Part shown: piece after piece, positions 54,179 to 62,550 of the stretch
Position numbering within the stretch: the first letter of the stretch is position 1
How the letters are laid out: every line of letters starts with the position of its first letter
Assembly: GCA_963812475.1 (NCBI GenBank)
Contig: CAWEVI010000060.1
Span: 22,830-86,829 of the forward strand
Length of the DNA stretch: 64,000 nt
Source of the DNA: JAMXLO01 sp963812475
Lineage (GTDB): Bacteria > Pseudomonadota > Alphaproteobacteria > Acetobacterales > Acetobacteraceae
Reading direction: 5' to 3'
The notes under the pieces: model-generated
The model's database searches: none
The model's input: only the letters and a program-made list of their open reading frames with translations
What the model was told of the DNA's origin: nothing
Made by a program: the position numbers and the translations under genes

Positions 54179-55444
54179 GTGAACGAAGCCATCCAGCTCA
54201 CCCGCCTGCCATCCGGCCTGACCGTCGTCACCGAACGGATGGAGCGGGTGGAGACCGTCTCGCTCGGCGCCTATGTCGCCACCGGCTCGCGCCACGAAAT
54301 GGAGAGCGAGAACGGCGTCTCGCATTTCCTCGAGCACATGGCCTTCAAGGGCACGGAACAGCGCACGGCCGCGCAGATCGCCGAGGAGATCGAGGCGGTG
54401 GGCGGCCATATCAACGCCTACACGGCGCGCGAGCAGACCGCCTATTACGTCAAGGTGCTGAAGGAGGATACCGCGCTCGCCGCAGACATCATCGGCGACA
54501 TCCTGACCCACTCCACGTTCGAGCCCGAGGAACTGGAGCGCGAACGGGGCGTGATCCTCCAGGAGATCGGCCAGGCGAACGACACGCCGGACGACATCAT
54601 TTTCGACCGCTTCCAGGAGTGTGCCTATCCCGAGCAGCCGATCGGCCGGCCGGTACTCGGCTCGGAGGAGAGCATCCGCGCCATGCCGCGGACGATGCTG
54701 ACCGGCTACATGCGCCGTCACTATGCCGCGTCCAATGTGGTGGTGGCCGCCGCCGGAGCGCTGACCCACGGGCAGGTGCTCGATCTGGTGAACACGCATT
54801 TCACCGACCTGACCAACGACCCGCTACCTGCGATGCTGCCGGCCAGCTACGGCGGCGGCGAGTTCCGCGAGGCGCGTGATCTCGACCAGGTGCATATCGT
54901 GCTGGGGTTTCCCTCGGTCGGCTACGGCGAGCGCGACTACTATCCGGTCCTGTTGCTTTCCACCCTGCTCGGCGGCGGCATGTCGTCGCGGCTGTTCCAG
55001 GAGGTGCGCGAGAAGCGTGGGCTGGTCTATTCGATCTACTCCTTCAGTTCGCCTTTCCTGGATGGCGGCCTGTTCGGCATCTATGCCGGCACCGGCGAAA
55101 GTGAGGCAGAGGAGCTGGTCCCGGTCACGCTCGAGGAACTGCGGAAGGTGCAGACGGCCGTGACCGAGCAGGAGCTGGCGCGGGCACGGGCGCAGGTAAA
55201 GGCCAGCCTGCTGATGTCGCTGGAGAGCACCGGCAGCCGCTGCGAGCAGTTGGCCCGCCAGCTTCAGGTATTCGGCCGGGTGGTGCCGATCCAGGAGACG
55301 GTGGGCAAGCTCAACGCGGTGACCACGGACGATGTATGCCGCGCCGCCGCCCGTCTGTTCCGCGCGACACCGACGCTGGCGGTTATGGGGCCGGCCGAGC
55401 GGGTGCCGGGGCTGGCCGATATCGTGGAGACGCTGGCCGCTTGA
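54179..55444 (+). CDS. M16 family zinc peptidase
   Basis: A 421-residue peptidase of the pitrilysin/processing-peptidase family. The inverted zinc motif HxxEH is H49-F-L-E-H53 in 'GVSHFLEHMAFKGT', and the third ligand glutamate lies in 'ELERERGVILQEIGQ'. The C-terminal half is the usual second M16 domain ('LLSTLLGGGMSSRLFQEVREKRG'). I start at GTG 54179, ten bases after AAGGGA; TTG 54170 would add three residues but sits on the ribosome site. Relatives cleave signal or other peptides; no partner subunit gene is adjacent. No signal peptide is seen. Confidence 0.9.
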   Translation: MNEAIQLTRLPSGLTVVTERMERVETVSLGAYVATGSRHEMESENGVSHFLEHMAFKGTEQRTAAQIAEEIEAVGGHINAYTAREQTAYYVKVLKEDTALAADIIGDILTHSTFEPEELERERGVILQEIGQANDTPDDIIFDRFQECAYPEQPIGRPVLGSEESIRAMPRTMLTGYMRRHYAASNVVVAAAGALTHGQVLDLVNTHFTDLTNDPLPAMLPASYGGGEFREARDLDQVHIVLGFPSVGYGERDYYPVLLLSTLLGGGMSSRLFQEVREKRGLVYSIYSFSSPFLDGGLFGIYAGTGESEAEELVPVTLEELRKVQTAVTEQELARARAQVKASLLMSLESTGSRCEQLARQLQVFGRVVPIQETVGKLNAVTTDDVCRAAARLFRATPTLAVMGPAERVPGLADIVETLAA

Positions 55445-55610
55445 CCGTTGATCGATCGTTGATCGTGCCGGTTGACGGTCTCTGTGACCACCCGGGCATT
55501 GGACACGATGATTGGCGACAAGTCGCCCAGCGAGCCAGCTTCCGACGACTTGGCGCCCCGGACAGCGAACAGCATATGGTCTCGCCGGTTGATTATGAGG
55601 AGCAAGACGG

Positions 55611-55627
55611 CTAAGCTTAGCTAAGCT
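55611..55627 (+). promoter_or_regulatory. Interlocked palindromes, likely toxin-antitoxin operator
   Basis: CTAAGCTTAG (55611-55620) overlaps AGCTTAGCTAAGCT (55614-55627), both perfect. They end 14 bases before the antitoxin start. Phd/YefM antitoxins autoregulate by binding short palindromes in this position. Confidence 0.65.
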
Positions 55628-55641
55628 CGAATGGGTGCTGT

Positions 55642-55878
55642 ATGCCCACTGTCAATATCCACGCTGCGAAGAGCCAGTTGTCGCGCCTGCTCGACGCAGC
55701 CGTAGCGGGTGAAGAGGTCATCATCGCAAAAGCGGGAAAGCCTGTCGCACGGCTGGTGCCGATCGAAAAGAAGCAGGAGCGGCGCAAGCTCGGAACGCTT
55801 GCCGGCCAGTTCACGGTCCCTGACGACTTCGACGACCCGCTGTCAGACGAGATTCTGGACGCCTTCGAGGGGCGTTGA
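55642..55878 (+). CDS. Phd/YefM-family antitoxin
   Basis: A 78-residue antitoxin. The N-terminal 'MPTVNIHAAKSQLSRLLDAA' and 'GEEVIIAKAGKPVARLVPI' form the DNA-binding Phd fold. The C-terminal 'FDDPLSDEILDAFEGR' is the acidic tail that occupies the toxin active site. It is expressed with the PIN toxin, whose ATG overlaps its TGA (TGATG). Palindromes just upstream fit autoregulation. Confidence 0.92.
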   Translation: MPTVNIHAAKSQLSRLLDAAVAGEEVIIAKAGKPVARLVPIEKKQERRKLGTLAGQFTVPDDFDDPLSDEILDAFEGR

Positions 55879-56264
55879 TGCGTTTTCTGCTGGATACCCA
55901 CTTGCTTCTCTGGGCGCTGAATGACCCGGAGCGGTTGGGCGCTGCAACGCGGGATGCGATCGAGGATCCAACCAATGACATCCTGTTCAGCACCGCCAGC
56001 ATCTGGGAGGTCGCGATCAAGACGCGGCTCGGCCGTCCCGACTTTGCAGTCCGGGCGGAGACGATCGCCAAGGAGGCGCTGGCGCGCGGCTTCGCCGAGT
56101 TGCTGATACGTTGGCAATCCGCGTCGATAGTTTCGGATTTACCCTTGCATCACCGTGATCCCTTCGATCGCATACTATTGGCGCAGGCCATCACGGAGCC
56201 AGTCCACCTCTACACGGTAGATCGGAAGCTCGTACCCTATTCGTCTCTTGTGGTGCTGACCTGA
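55878..56264 (+). CDS. PIN-domain toxin, VapC-like
   Basis: A 128-residue PIN-domain ribonuclease. The catalytic acids are D6 ('FLLDTHLLLWAL'), E44 ('STASIWEVAIKTRLG') and the aspartates in 'HHRDPFDRILLAQA'. The length and 'DTHLLLW' start place it in the branch paired with Phd-type antitoxins. Unlike the MNT/HEPN module in the first half of the window, both genes of this pair are intact. Confidence 0.9.
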   Translation: MRFLLDTHLLLWALNDPERLGAATRDAIEDPTNDILFSTASIWEVAIKTRLGRPDFAVRAETIAKEALARGFAELLIRWQSASIVSDLPLHHRDPFDRILLAQAITEPVHLYTVDRKLVPYSSLVVLT

Positions 56265-56301
56265 AATAGCACAGCGCGCAACGCACCAATGGAACCCAGC
56301 C

Positions 56302-57636
56302 ATGGCCGCCAACTCTCTTGACCTTCTCTCCGACCTCATCGCCCACGCCCGCGGCGCGGGGGCAGATGCGGCCGATGCGGTGCTGGTCTCCGGCACCTCG
56401 CTGTCGGTGCAGCGCAGGCTCGGCAAGACCGAGCACGTCGAGCGCTCGGAGGGCCAGGACCTCGGCCTGCGGGTGTTCCTTGGCCAGCACGTTGCCATCG
56501 TCTCCTCCAGTTCGGTCGCGCCGTCGAGCTTCAGGGCACTCGCCGAACGCGCCGTCGCCATGGCCCGCGTGGTGCCGGAGGACCCGTACGCCGGGCTTGC
56601 CGATACCGCCGTCCTACCGGAGCCGGTTGCGCTCGACCTGGAAGACGCCAGCGAGCCCGCGACCGAGGCGCTGGTGGCGCGCGCGGCCGCGGCCGAGGAG
56701 GCGGCTCTCGCGGTGGCCGGGATCACCAATTCGGAGGGTGCCGATGCCGGATTTGGCCGAACCGAGGTATTCCTGGTCACATCCGCGGGGTTCGCCGGCA
56801 GTCTGGTCCGCACCAGCCACTCGATCTCGGCTTCGGCGATCGCCGGCGCCGGCACCGGGATGCAGCGCGACTACGACTATCATTCCACCGTTCACCTCGC
56901 CGACCTGGACGAGCCCACGGCGATCGGGCGCAGCGCAGGGGAGCGCGCGATTGCCAGGCTCAATCCGGCACGGCCGAGCACCGCGAAGTTGCCGGTGGTT
57001 TACGACCCACGCATCGCAGGTGGGCTGGTGGGGCATCTGGCCGGCGCTATCAATGGCGCCTCGGTTGCCCGCGGCACGTCATTTCTGAAGGACAGGCTTG
57101 GCCAGCGCATCTTTGCAGCCGGAATCGCCATACGGGACGATCCCCGGCGCGTTCGTGGCCTGCGCTCGCGCCAGTTCGACGGCGAGGGCACGCCAACCGC
57201 CGCTCGCGCGCTCATCGATGATGGCGTGTTGACCACCTGGCTGCTGGACAGTCGTTCGGCCCGACAGCTCGGCCTGCGGTCCACCGGTCACGCCGCGCGC
57301 GGCACGGGGGGCCCGCCGTCACCGTCACCGACCAACCTCTACCTCGCCGCGGGCAGTCTTGCGCCGGCCGAACTCATGGCGGACATCAAGCTCGGACTCT
57401 ATGTCACCGAGCTGATCGGCATGGGCGTCAACGGCGTGACCGGCGACTACAGTCGCGGCGCCGCCGGCTTCATGATCCGCGACGGAGCGATTGCCGAGCC
57501 GGTCGCCGAGATCACGATCGCGAGCAACCTGCTGGACATGTTTTCCCACCTTACGCCCGCCAACGACCTGCGCTTCCGTCGCGGCACCAACTCGCCGACG
57601 GTGCGCGTCGAGGGCATGACCATGGCTGGCGGCTGA
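56302..57636 (+). CDS. pmbA: TldE/PmbA-family metalloprotease subunit
   Basis: A 444-residue member of the TldD/TldE family. The HExxH motif of TldD is absent, which identifies the PmbA (TldE) subunit, the inactive partner in the heterodimeric zinc protease that processes peptides and removes leader sequences. 'LGLRVFLGQHVAIVSSSSV', 'RDYDYHSTVHLADLDEP', 'LPVVYDPRIAGGLVGHLAGA' and 'VTGDYSRGAAGFMIRDG' are conserved. The TldD gene is not in the window. Confidence 0.9.
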   Translation: MAANSLDLLSDLIAHARGAGADAADAVLVSGTSLSVQRRLGKTEHVERSEGQDLGLRVFLGQHVAIVSSSSVAPSSFRALAERAVAMARVVPEDPYAGLADTAVLPEPVALDLEDASEPATEALVARAAAAEEAALAVAGITNSEGADAGFGRTEVFLVTSAGFAGSLVRTSHSISASAIAGAGTGMQRDYDYHSTVHLADLDEPTAIGRSAGERAIARLNPARPSTAKLPVVYDPRIAGGLVGHLAGAINGASVARGTSFLKDRLGQRIFAAGIAIRDDPRRVRGLRSRQFDGEGTPTAARALIDDGVLTTWLLDSRSARQLGLRSTGHAARGTGGPPSPSPTNLYLAAGSLAPAELMADIKLGLYVTELIGMGVNGVTGDYSRGAAGFMIRDGAIAEPVAEITIASNLLDMFSHLTPANDLRFRRGTNSPTVRVEGMTMAGG

Positions 57637-57688
57637 CCAGCCGCGTCACCATATTGGCCGCATGCTCACGAAACAGAGAGACACCACA

Positions 57689-58618
57689 ATGCGTCGCACA
57701 CCGCGTCTGCTTGCCGCCGTCGCTGCGCTGAGCTTGGCGCTCGCGCCCGGACTGGCCGATGCGCGCGCCGGCGGTGGAGGCTCGTTCGGCAGCCGCGGCA
57801 GCATGACCTGGTCGGCGCCGCCATCCACCGGCACTGCCCCTTATTCAGCCCAGCCGATGCAGCGCAGCATGACGCCGAACAGCCCATCGCCTGGTTTCGC
57901 CTCGCCCACACCCGGCTTCGGCTCCGGTTTTGGCCGGAGTTCCGGCTTCATGTCCGGGCTGATGGGCGGCTTGATCGGCGCCGGCATCGGCGGCCTGCTG
58001 TTCGGCCATGGCTTCTTCGGCGGCGGACTGGGATTTGGTGGGTTCCTGGGCTTCCTGCTGCAGATTTTCCTGTTGGTACTGCTGGTGCGATTCCTGATCC
58101 GGCGGTTCCGCGGACCATCGCCCGCCTTCGCCGGCGGTCCGGGCATCCTTTCCCGTGGCGGCGCTCCCGGCCCGGCCCCGATCGGAGGAGCGGGCGGTCC
58201 GGCCGGGCCGCCACCGATCCAGATCGGCCCGCAGGACTACCAGGAGTTCGAGCGGCTGCTGCAGAACATCCAGGCTGTCTGGAGCCGGCAGGACCTGAAT
58301 GCGCTGCGATCGTTGGCAACACCCGAAATGCTGAGCTACTTCGCCGAACAGTTGGCCGCCCAGACCAGCCAGGGCGTGCGCAACGAGGTCACGGACGTAC
58401 ATCTGCTCCAAGGCGACCTGGCGCAGGCCTGGCGCGAGGGCAACCGCGAATACGCGACGGTGGCGATGCGCTTCTCGATGATCGACGTGACGCGCGACGC
58501 AACGGGCCGCATCGTTGACGGCAGCCCCACCGAACACGTCACGGCCACCGAATTGTGGACCTTCATTCGTTCGCCGGGCGGCCGGTGGATCCTGTCGGCC
58601 ATCCAGCAGGCGCGGTAG
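57689..58618 (+). CDS. Tim44-domain membrane or periplasmic protein
   Basis: A 309-residue protein beginning with a signal-like hydrophobic stretch ('MRRTPRLLAAVAALSLALAP'). I use ATG 57689; ATG 57662 would precede it with nine residues. After a serine/proline/glycine-rich linker comes a glycine-rich hydrophobic region with two probable membrane segments ('GLIGAGIGGLLFGHGFFGGG', 'FLGFLLQIFLLVLLVRFLI'). The C-terminal 120 residues match the Tim44-like domain ('FERLLQNIQAVWSRQDLNAL', 'SYFAEQLAAQTSQGV', 'LWTFIRSPGGRWILSAI'). Bacterial relatives are membrane-linked proteins of uncertain function. Confidence 0.85.
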   Translation: MRRTPRLLAAVAALSLALAPGLADARAGGGGSFGSRGSMTWSAPPSTGTAPYSAQPMQRSMTPNSPSPGFASPTPGFGSGFGRSSGFMSGLMGGLIGAGIGGLLFGHGFFGGGLGFGGFLGFLLQIFLLVLLVRFLIRRFRGPSPAFAGGPGILSRGGAPGPAPIGGAGGPAGPPPIQIGPQDYQEFERLLQNIQAVWSRQDLNALRSLATPEMLSYFAEQLAAQTSQGVRNEVTDVHLLQGDLAQAWREGNREYATVAMRFSMIDVTRDATGRIVDGSPTEHVTATELWTFIRSPGGRWILSAIQQAR

Positions 58619-58679
58619 ATTTCTGTGTAGCCGTCGTGGCAGGACCGTTCCGGCCACGATGGCAGCAGGAGGACGTGCG

Positions 58680-60491
58680 ATGACCGCCACCGACGCGATA
58701 CCGTATTCTGATGCGAAGCTTCGCCGCATCCTGTCCACGGTCCGAACCATCGCCATGGTCGGCGCTTCCACCAACTGGAACCGGCCCAGCTACTTCGTGA
58801 TGAAGTATCTGCAAGGCAAAGGCTACCGCGTCATCCCGGTCAACCCGTCCGCCGCGGGGCAGGAACTGCAGGGCGAGCTCGTCTATGCCTCGTTGCGCGA
58901 CGTCCCTGAACCGATCGATATGGTGGACATATTCCGCCCGTCGAATGCGGTTCCCCCCATCGTCGAAGACGCCATCGCCATCGGTGCCAAGGTGGTTTGG
59001 ATGCAGCTTGGCATCCGCAACGACGAAGCCGCGGCACGCGCGGAAGCGGCCGGCATCGAAGTGGTCATGAATCGCTGCCCAAAGATTGAATTCGGTCGGC
59101 TGGGCGGCGAACTTTCCTGGAGCGGCGTGAACTCCGGCATCATCCGTAACCGCGCGCCCGAGCCGCCGATCGAACGCAAAGGCAAGTCGCGCACGCTGCC
59201 GTCGGCGAATGTCAGCTATGGTTTTGAAACGCGTGCGATCCATGCGGGTGCCTCACCCGATCCCACCACGGGCGCGCGCATCACCCCGATCTTCCAGACC
59301 ACGGCCTATGTTTTCGACGATGTCGATCATGCCGCGTCGCTCTTCAATCTGCACAATTTCGGCTACATCTATGCGCGCCTGACCAATCCGACCGTCGCGG
59401 TGCTGGAAGAGCGCGTTGCCAACCTGGAGGGCGGCCGCGCCGCGGTTGCCGCATCGTCCGGCCATGCCGCGCAGTTCCTGATCTTCGCCACCATGATGGA
59501 GCAGGGCGACGAATTCCTGGCCTCGCGCAATCTGTACGGCGGCTCGCTGACGCAGTTCGGTCTGTCATTCAAAAAGCTCGGCTGGACCTGCCACTTCGTC
59601 GATCCGATCGATCCGGAGAATTTCCGGCGGGCGCTGACGCCACGCTGCAAGGCGATCTTTCTGGAAAGCCTGGCCAATCCCGGCGGCATCATCGTCGATC
59701 TCGAAGCGGTGGCGAAGATCGCGCACGAGGCCGGCATTCCGCTCATCGTCGACAACACGCTGGCGACGCCCTACCTGTGCCGACCATTCGAATGGGGCGC
59801 CGATCTCATCGTGCATTCGACAACGAAGTTCCTTGACGGGCACGGTAATTCGCTGGGCGGCGTCGTGGTTGAGTTGGGAAAATTCGATTGGTCGAACGGG
59901 GGCAAGTTCCCGGCGCTGACGGAGCCGGAACCCGCCTATCACGGGCTGCGCTTCTACGAGAACTTTGGCGATTTTGCCTTCACCACCAAGGCACGCGCTG
60001 TCGCATTGCGTGACTACGGGCCGACGCTGGCGCCGATGAATGCGTTCCTGACAATTACCGGTATCGAGACGCTGCATGTGCGTATGGAGCGTCACGTTGC
60101 GAATGCGCAGAAGGTCGCGGAGTTCCTCGAAGTTCATCCGCGCGTGGCGTGGGTGTCGTATGCCGGGCTGGAGTCGAGTCCCTACAAGACGCTCGCGCGA
60201 AAGTACATGCCGCGCGGCGCCGGAGCGGTGTTCACCTTTGGCGTGCGTGGGGGGTACGAGGCCGGCATCAGGCTGGTGGAAGGCGTGCAGCTGTTCTCGC
60301 ACCTGGCAAATATCGGCGACACGCGGAGCCTGATCCTGCATCCGGCCTCGACCACGCATCGGCAGTTGAGCGATGAGCAGCGACTGGCCGCGGGTGCGGG
60401 GCCGGACGTGATACGATTGTCGATCGGACTGGAGACGGCAGAGGATCTGATTGCCGATCTCGACCAGGCGTTGGAATTGGCGGGGGCCTGA
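58680..60491 (+). CDS. CoA-binding domain fused to O-acetylhomoserine sulfhydrylase
   Basis: A 603-residue fusion. Residues 1-150 are a CoA-binding Rossmann protein of the YccU type ('IAMVGASTNWNRPSYFVMKY', 'KVVWMQLGIRNDEAA'). Residues about 175-603 are a PLP enzyme of the Cys/Met metabolism family ('FETRAIHAGASPDPTTGARI', 'EERVANLEGGRAAVAASSGH'), with PLP lysine K383 in 'VHSTTKFLDGHGNSLGG'. The latter makes homocysteine or cysteine from O-acetyl esters and sulfide. The joint region shows no leftover ribosome site, stop or start, so the fusion looks genuine. AGGAGG lies seven bases upstream of the ATG at 58680. AhcY, elsewhere in the window, serves the same methionine cycle. Confidence 0.88.
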   Translation: MTATDAIPYSDAKLRRILSTVRTIAMVGASTNWNRPSYFVMKYLQGKGYRVIPVNPSAAGQELQGELVYASLRDVPEPIDMVDIFRPSNAVPPIVEDAIAIGAKVVWMQLGIRNDEAAARAEAAGIEVVMNRCPKIEFGRLGGELSWSGVNSGIIRNRAPEPPIERKGKSRTLPSANVSYGFETRAIHAGASPDPTTGARITPIFQTTAYVFDDVDHAASLFNLHNFGYIYARLTNPTVAVLEERVANLEGGRAAVAASSGHAAQFLIFATMMEQGDEFLASRNLYGGSLTQFGLSFKKLGWTCHFVDPIDPENFRRALTPRCKAIFLESLANPGGIIVDLEAVAKIAHEAGIPLIVDNTLATPYLCRPFEWGADLIVHSTTKFLDGHGNSLGGVVVELGKFDWSNGGKFPALTEPEPAYHGLRFYENFGDFAFTTKARAVALRDYGPTLAPMNAFLTITGIETLHVRMERHVANAQKVAEFLEVHPRVAWVSYAGLESSPYKTLARKYMPRGAGAVFTFGVRGGYEAGIRLVEGVQLFSHLANIGDTRSLILHPASTTHRQLSDEQRLAAGAGPDVIRLSIGLETAEDLIADLDQALELAGA

Positions 60492-60497
60492 CCGATG

Positions 60498-61232
60498 CTA
60501 TTGGTTCAATCGACTGGACGGGCGTAGCGCAAAGAACGCGCGCTCCGCCAGCACGCCGAAGATCACGCTGAACGACGCCCAGAGCACCAACTGCGTGCCG
60601 AGCGACGCGAGCCTGAAGCGCCACAGGACGACTGCGGGAAAGTCATCCGGCACTTCGTTGACATCGGGCAAGACAAACTGGACCGATGCAACGATGCCGA
60701 TGAACCCAAGCGTCGCGATCAATGAGGCATTCCAACCGCCCAACCGCGTCAGCAGACTGCGTCCCAGCAGCACGGCAAGCACCAGTGCGGCAACTGCAAT
60801 CAGTATCATCTCGAAATAGAGCGCGGTGCGCACGCCGATTGTCTCCGGCTCGCCGATCGACGGCGGATTGGCCGGATACTTCAGTTGCGGCACCAGCACG
60901 ATGGCGACGAAGCCGGCAGCACCCAGCAGAGCCGCGAGGGCCCTTGGGCTGAGCCGTCCGATGCGTTGGTAGGCAAATGCAAAAACCAGCGCGACAAGAC
61001 CGCCAAGCGCCGCGCCGCTGGCAACGCCGGCTGTAAGCAAGCCGGCGCCGCGCTGTACCGCGCGGCTGACCAGTTCCGGCTCGGGCGCGTGGCCGGCGGC
61101 ATGCTCCATCAGCGACTCGAAACCGATCGCCAGTTCGATCTGTGGTTCGCCGAACACGGTGGCGAAGCAGACAGCGAGTATCCCGGCCAGAACTCCCGCC
61201 AGCATGCCGCGCAGCAGCAGGTTCCTGGCCAC
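60498..61232 (-). CDS. cbtA: Cobalt transporter subunit CbtA
   Basis: A 244-residue membrane protein with about five hydrophobic segments, from GTG 61232. 'LLRGMLAGVLAGILAVCFA' and 'GEPQIELAIGFE' match the N-terminus of CbtA, 'RRGAGLLTAG'-like sequence and 'AYFEMILIAV'-like segments follow, and the tail ends 'GVLAERAF'. CbtA and CbtB form a small cobalt uptake system found in alphaproteobacteria that make cobalamin. It starts 10 bases after cbtB. A cobalamin riboswitch, common upstream of such genes, has no room here. Confidence 0.85.
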   Translation of the reverse strand: MARNLLLRGMLAGVLAGILAVCFATVFGEPQIELAIGFESLMEHAAGHAPEPELVSRAVQRGAGLLTAGVASGAALGGLVALVFAFAYQRIGRLSPRALAALLGAAGFVAIVLVPQLKYPANPPSIGEPETIGVRTALYFEMILIAVAALVLAVLLGRSLLTRLGGWNASLIATLGFIGIVASVQFVLPDVNEVPDDFPAVVLWRFRLASLGTQLVLWASFSVIFGVLAERAFFALRPSSRLNQ

Positions 61233-61242
61233 GCCCGGCAGC

Positions 61243-61452
61243 TCAGTGGCAGGGAAAGCCGAGCAGGTGCCGCCCGTCGTGAACAAACTCGTGCACGTAG
61301 TGCCCGGAGAACACCGACAGCGCGCCTTGTTCCGCACCGACGAAATAGATCGTCAGCAATGCCAGCAATCCGCCGAAGACGGCCCAGGGCACCAGTTCGC
61401 GCAGGGGGATTGGAGCCGTGGCAGAGGCCGGAATAGTGGTGACGTGTGCCAT
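61243..61452 (-). CDS. cbtB: Cobalt transporter subunit CbtB
   Basis: A 69-residue protein with one membrane helix ('LVPWAVFGGLLALLTIYFVG') and the histidine-rich C-terminus 'HYVHEFVHDGRHLLGFPCH', the family's presumed metal-binding tail. I start at ATG 61452 since the conserved part starts there. It is paired with cbtA in the usual order. The gene is only 49 bases from the upstream lipid-kinase gene. Confidence 0.9.
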   Translation of the reverse strand: MAHVTTIPASATAPIPLRELVPWAVFGGLLALLTIYFVGAEQGALSVFSGHYVHEFVHDGRHLLGFPCH

Positions 61453-61501
61453 CCATGCAGCGTAGGGAACCGGCTTTCCGTTTGTCAAATGAACCAGTAC
61501 T

Positions 61502-62371
61502 CTACCCGACCACCACCTGGATCGGCGCCGACGCATCCGTGATGCAAAGCGGCGTGAAGCCGGCAGCCTCGCCATCGGCCTGCGCCGGTGCGACCATGTT
61601 GCCGATGAAATCGACCCGCAATGCTCGCACGTGCCGTACTCCCGGTGCGCGACCTAACAGGTCGAACGGCAATGCGGCGCCATACAGCAGCGCGGCGGCA
61701 GGCCCCGCGTGGTCGAACAGCACAACGGAAAATCCTGGCCGTTCCGCGCACGCCCCCAACGTCAGCAAGAAGCGCCCGCCATACAATCGCCCCTTGCTGA
61801 CGATGACGCTGCCCGCCTGGGTTTCCTCGCCGTCGAGGCACAGGCGGATCGGCGCGAACCGGTAGCGCATCAGTTCGCGCAGCGTCTGCAGCACATAGGC
61901 GCCCCGGCCGAACGTGCGCTTCAACGGCGCGGACAGATGATGCACGACATGGGCATCGAACCCGACGCCGAGCATCTGCACGAACAGCCGCGACTCAGCG
62001 GCCCCGCAAGCGAGCCCCGGCCACAACGAGCGCGTCCGTCCGAAGGCCAGTGCTGCCGCCACGGCACGCGGCGCAAACGGAAGCGCAAGTTCGCGGGCCA
62101 GCACATTGGCGGTGCCAAGCGGGATCACTCCCAGCCGCGCCGGGGATCCCAGCAGCCCGTTCGCGACTTCGGCAATCGTCCCGTCGCCTCCTGCCGCCAC
62201 CACCATCGACGCACCGCCGCATGCCGCGGCGTGTGCCAAGGACCGCGCGTGGCCGGGACCATGCGTCTCGGCCAGATCGATGCGAACACCGTTCGCCACC
62301 AGCACGTCCAGCACACGCCACAACAGGTTGGTACGTCGCCGTCCCGCGACAGGATTGAACACGACGATCAT
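61502..62371 (-). CDS. Diacylglycerol/sphingosine kinase-family lipid kinase
   Basis: A 289-residue protein of the DAGK catalytic family. 'VFNPVAGRRR' and the nucleotide-binding GGDGT (61-65) in 'VVAAGGDGTIAEVANGLL' are clear, as is 'LGVIPLGTANVLARELAL'. The bacterial relatives phosphorylate diacylglycerol or other lipids (YegS, DgkB, lipid kinase of LPS pathways). The location next to an LpxH-like phosphatase and a glycosyltransferase favours envelope lipid metabolism. It is the first gene of a short minus-strand operon with cbtB and cbtA. Confidence 0.88.
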   Translation of the reverse strand: MIVVFNPVAGRRRTNLLWRVLDVLVANGVRIDLAETHGPGHARSLAHAAACGGASMVVAAGGDGTIAEVANGLLGSPARLGVIPLGTANVLARELALPFAPRAVAAALAFGRTRSLWPGLACGAAESRLFVQMLGVGFDAHVVHHLSAPLKRTFGRGAYVLQTLRELMRYRFAPIRLCLDGEETQAGSVIVSKGRLYGGRFLLTLGACAERPGFSVVLFDHAGPAAALLYGAALPFDLLGRAPGVRHVRALRVDFIGNMVAPAQADGEAAGFTPLCITDASAPIQVVVG

Positions 62372-62470
62372 CGAACAGCGCGCATCGGATCAGACACGAA
62401 TCGGATTAGACGGACCATCCACCGCCTCTGTTGCAGAGGAATGACAATTCTATTTCTAAGTCGTGACCTT

Positions 62471-62476
62471 TATAAT
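62471..62476 (+). promoter_or_regulatory. Possible -10 box upstream of the LpxH-like gene
   Basis: TATAAT occurs in an A+T-rich stretch of the 179-base gap between the divergent kinase and phosphatase genes, 75 bases before the ATG at 62551. I cannot find a good -35 box at normal spacing. Confidence 0.3.
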
Positions 62477-62550
62477 GCGCGGCAATAGTCGGTTTCGTCA
62501 TGCAAACTTAATTCTATCCACAGCGCTTCGGCAGTATGTGATTGTCTCAC

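Noticed and set aside
61453..61501. Possible cobalamin riboswitch in front of cbtB
   Set aside because: Only 49 bases separate cbtB from the kinase gene, far too few for the riboswitch, and no B12-box-like sequence is seen.
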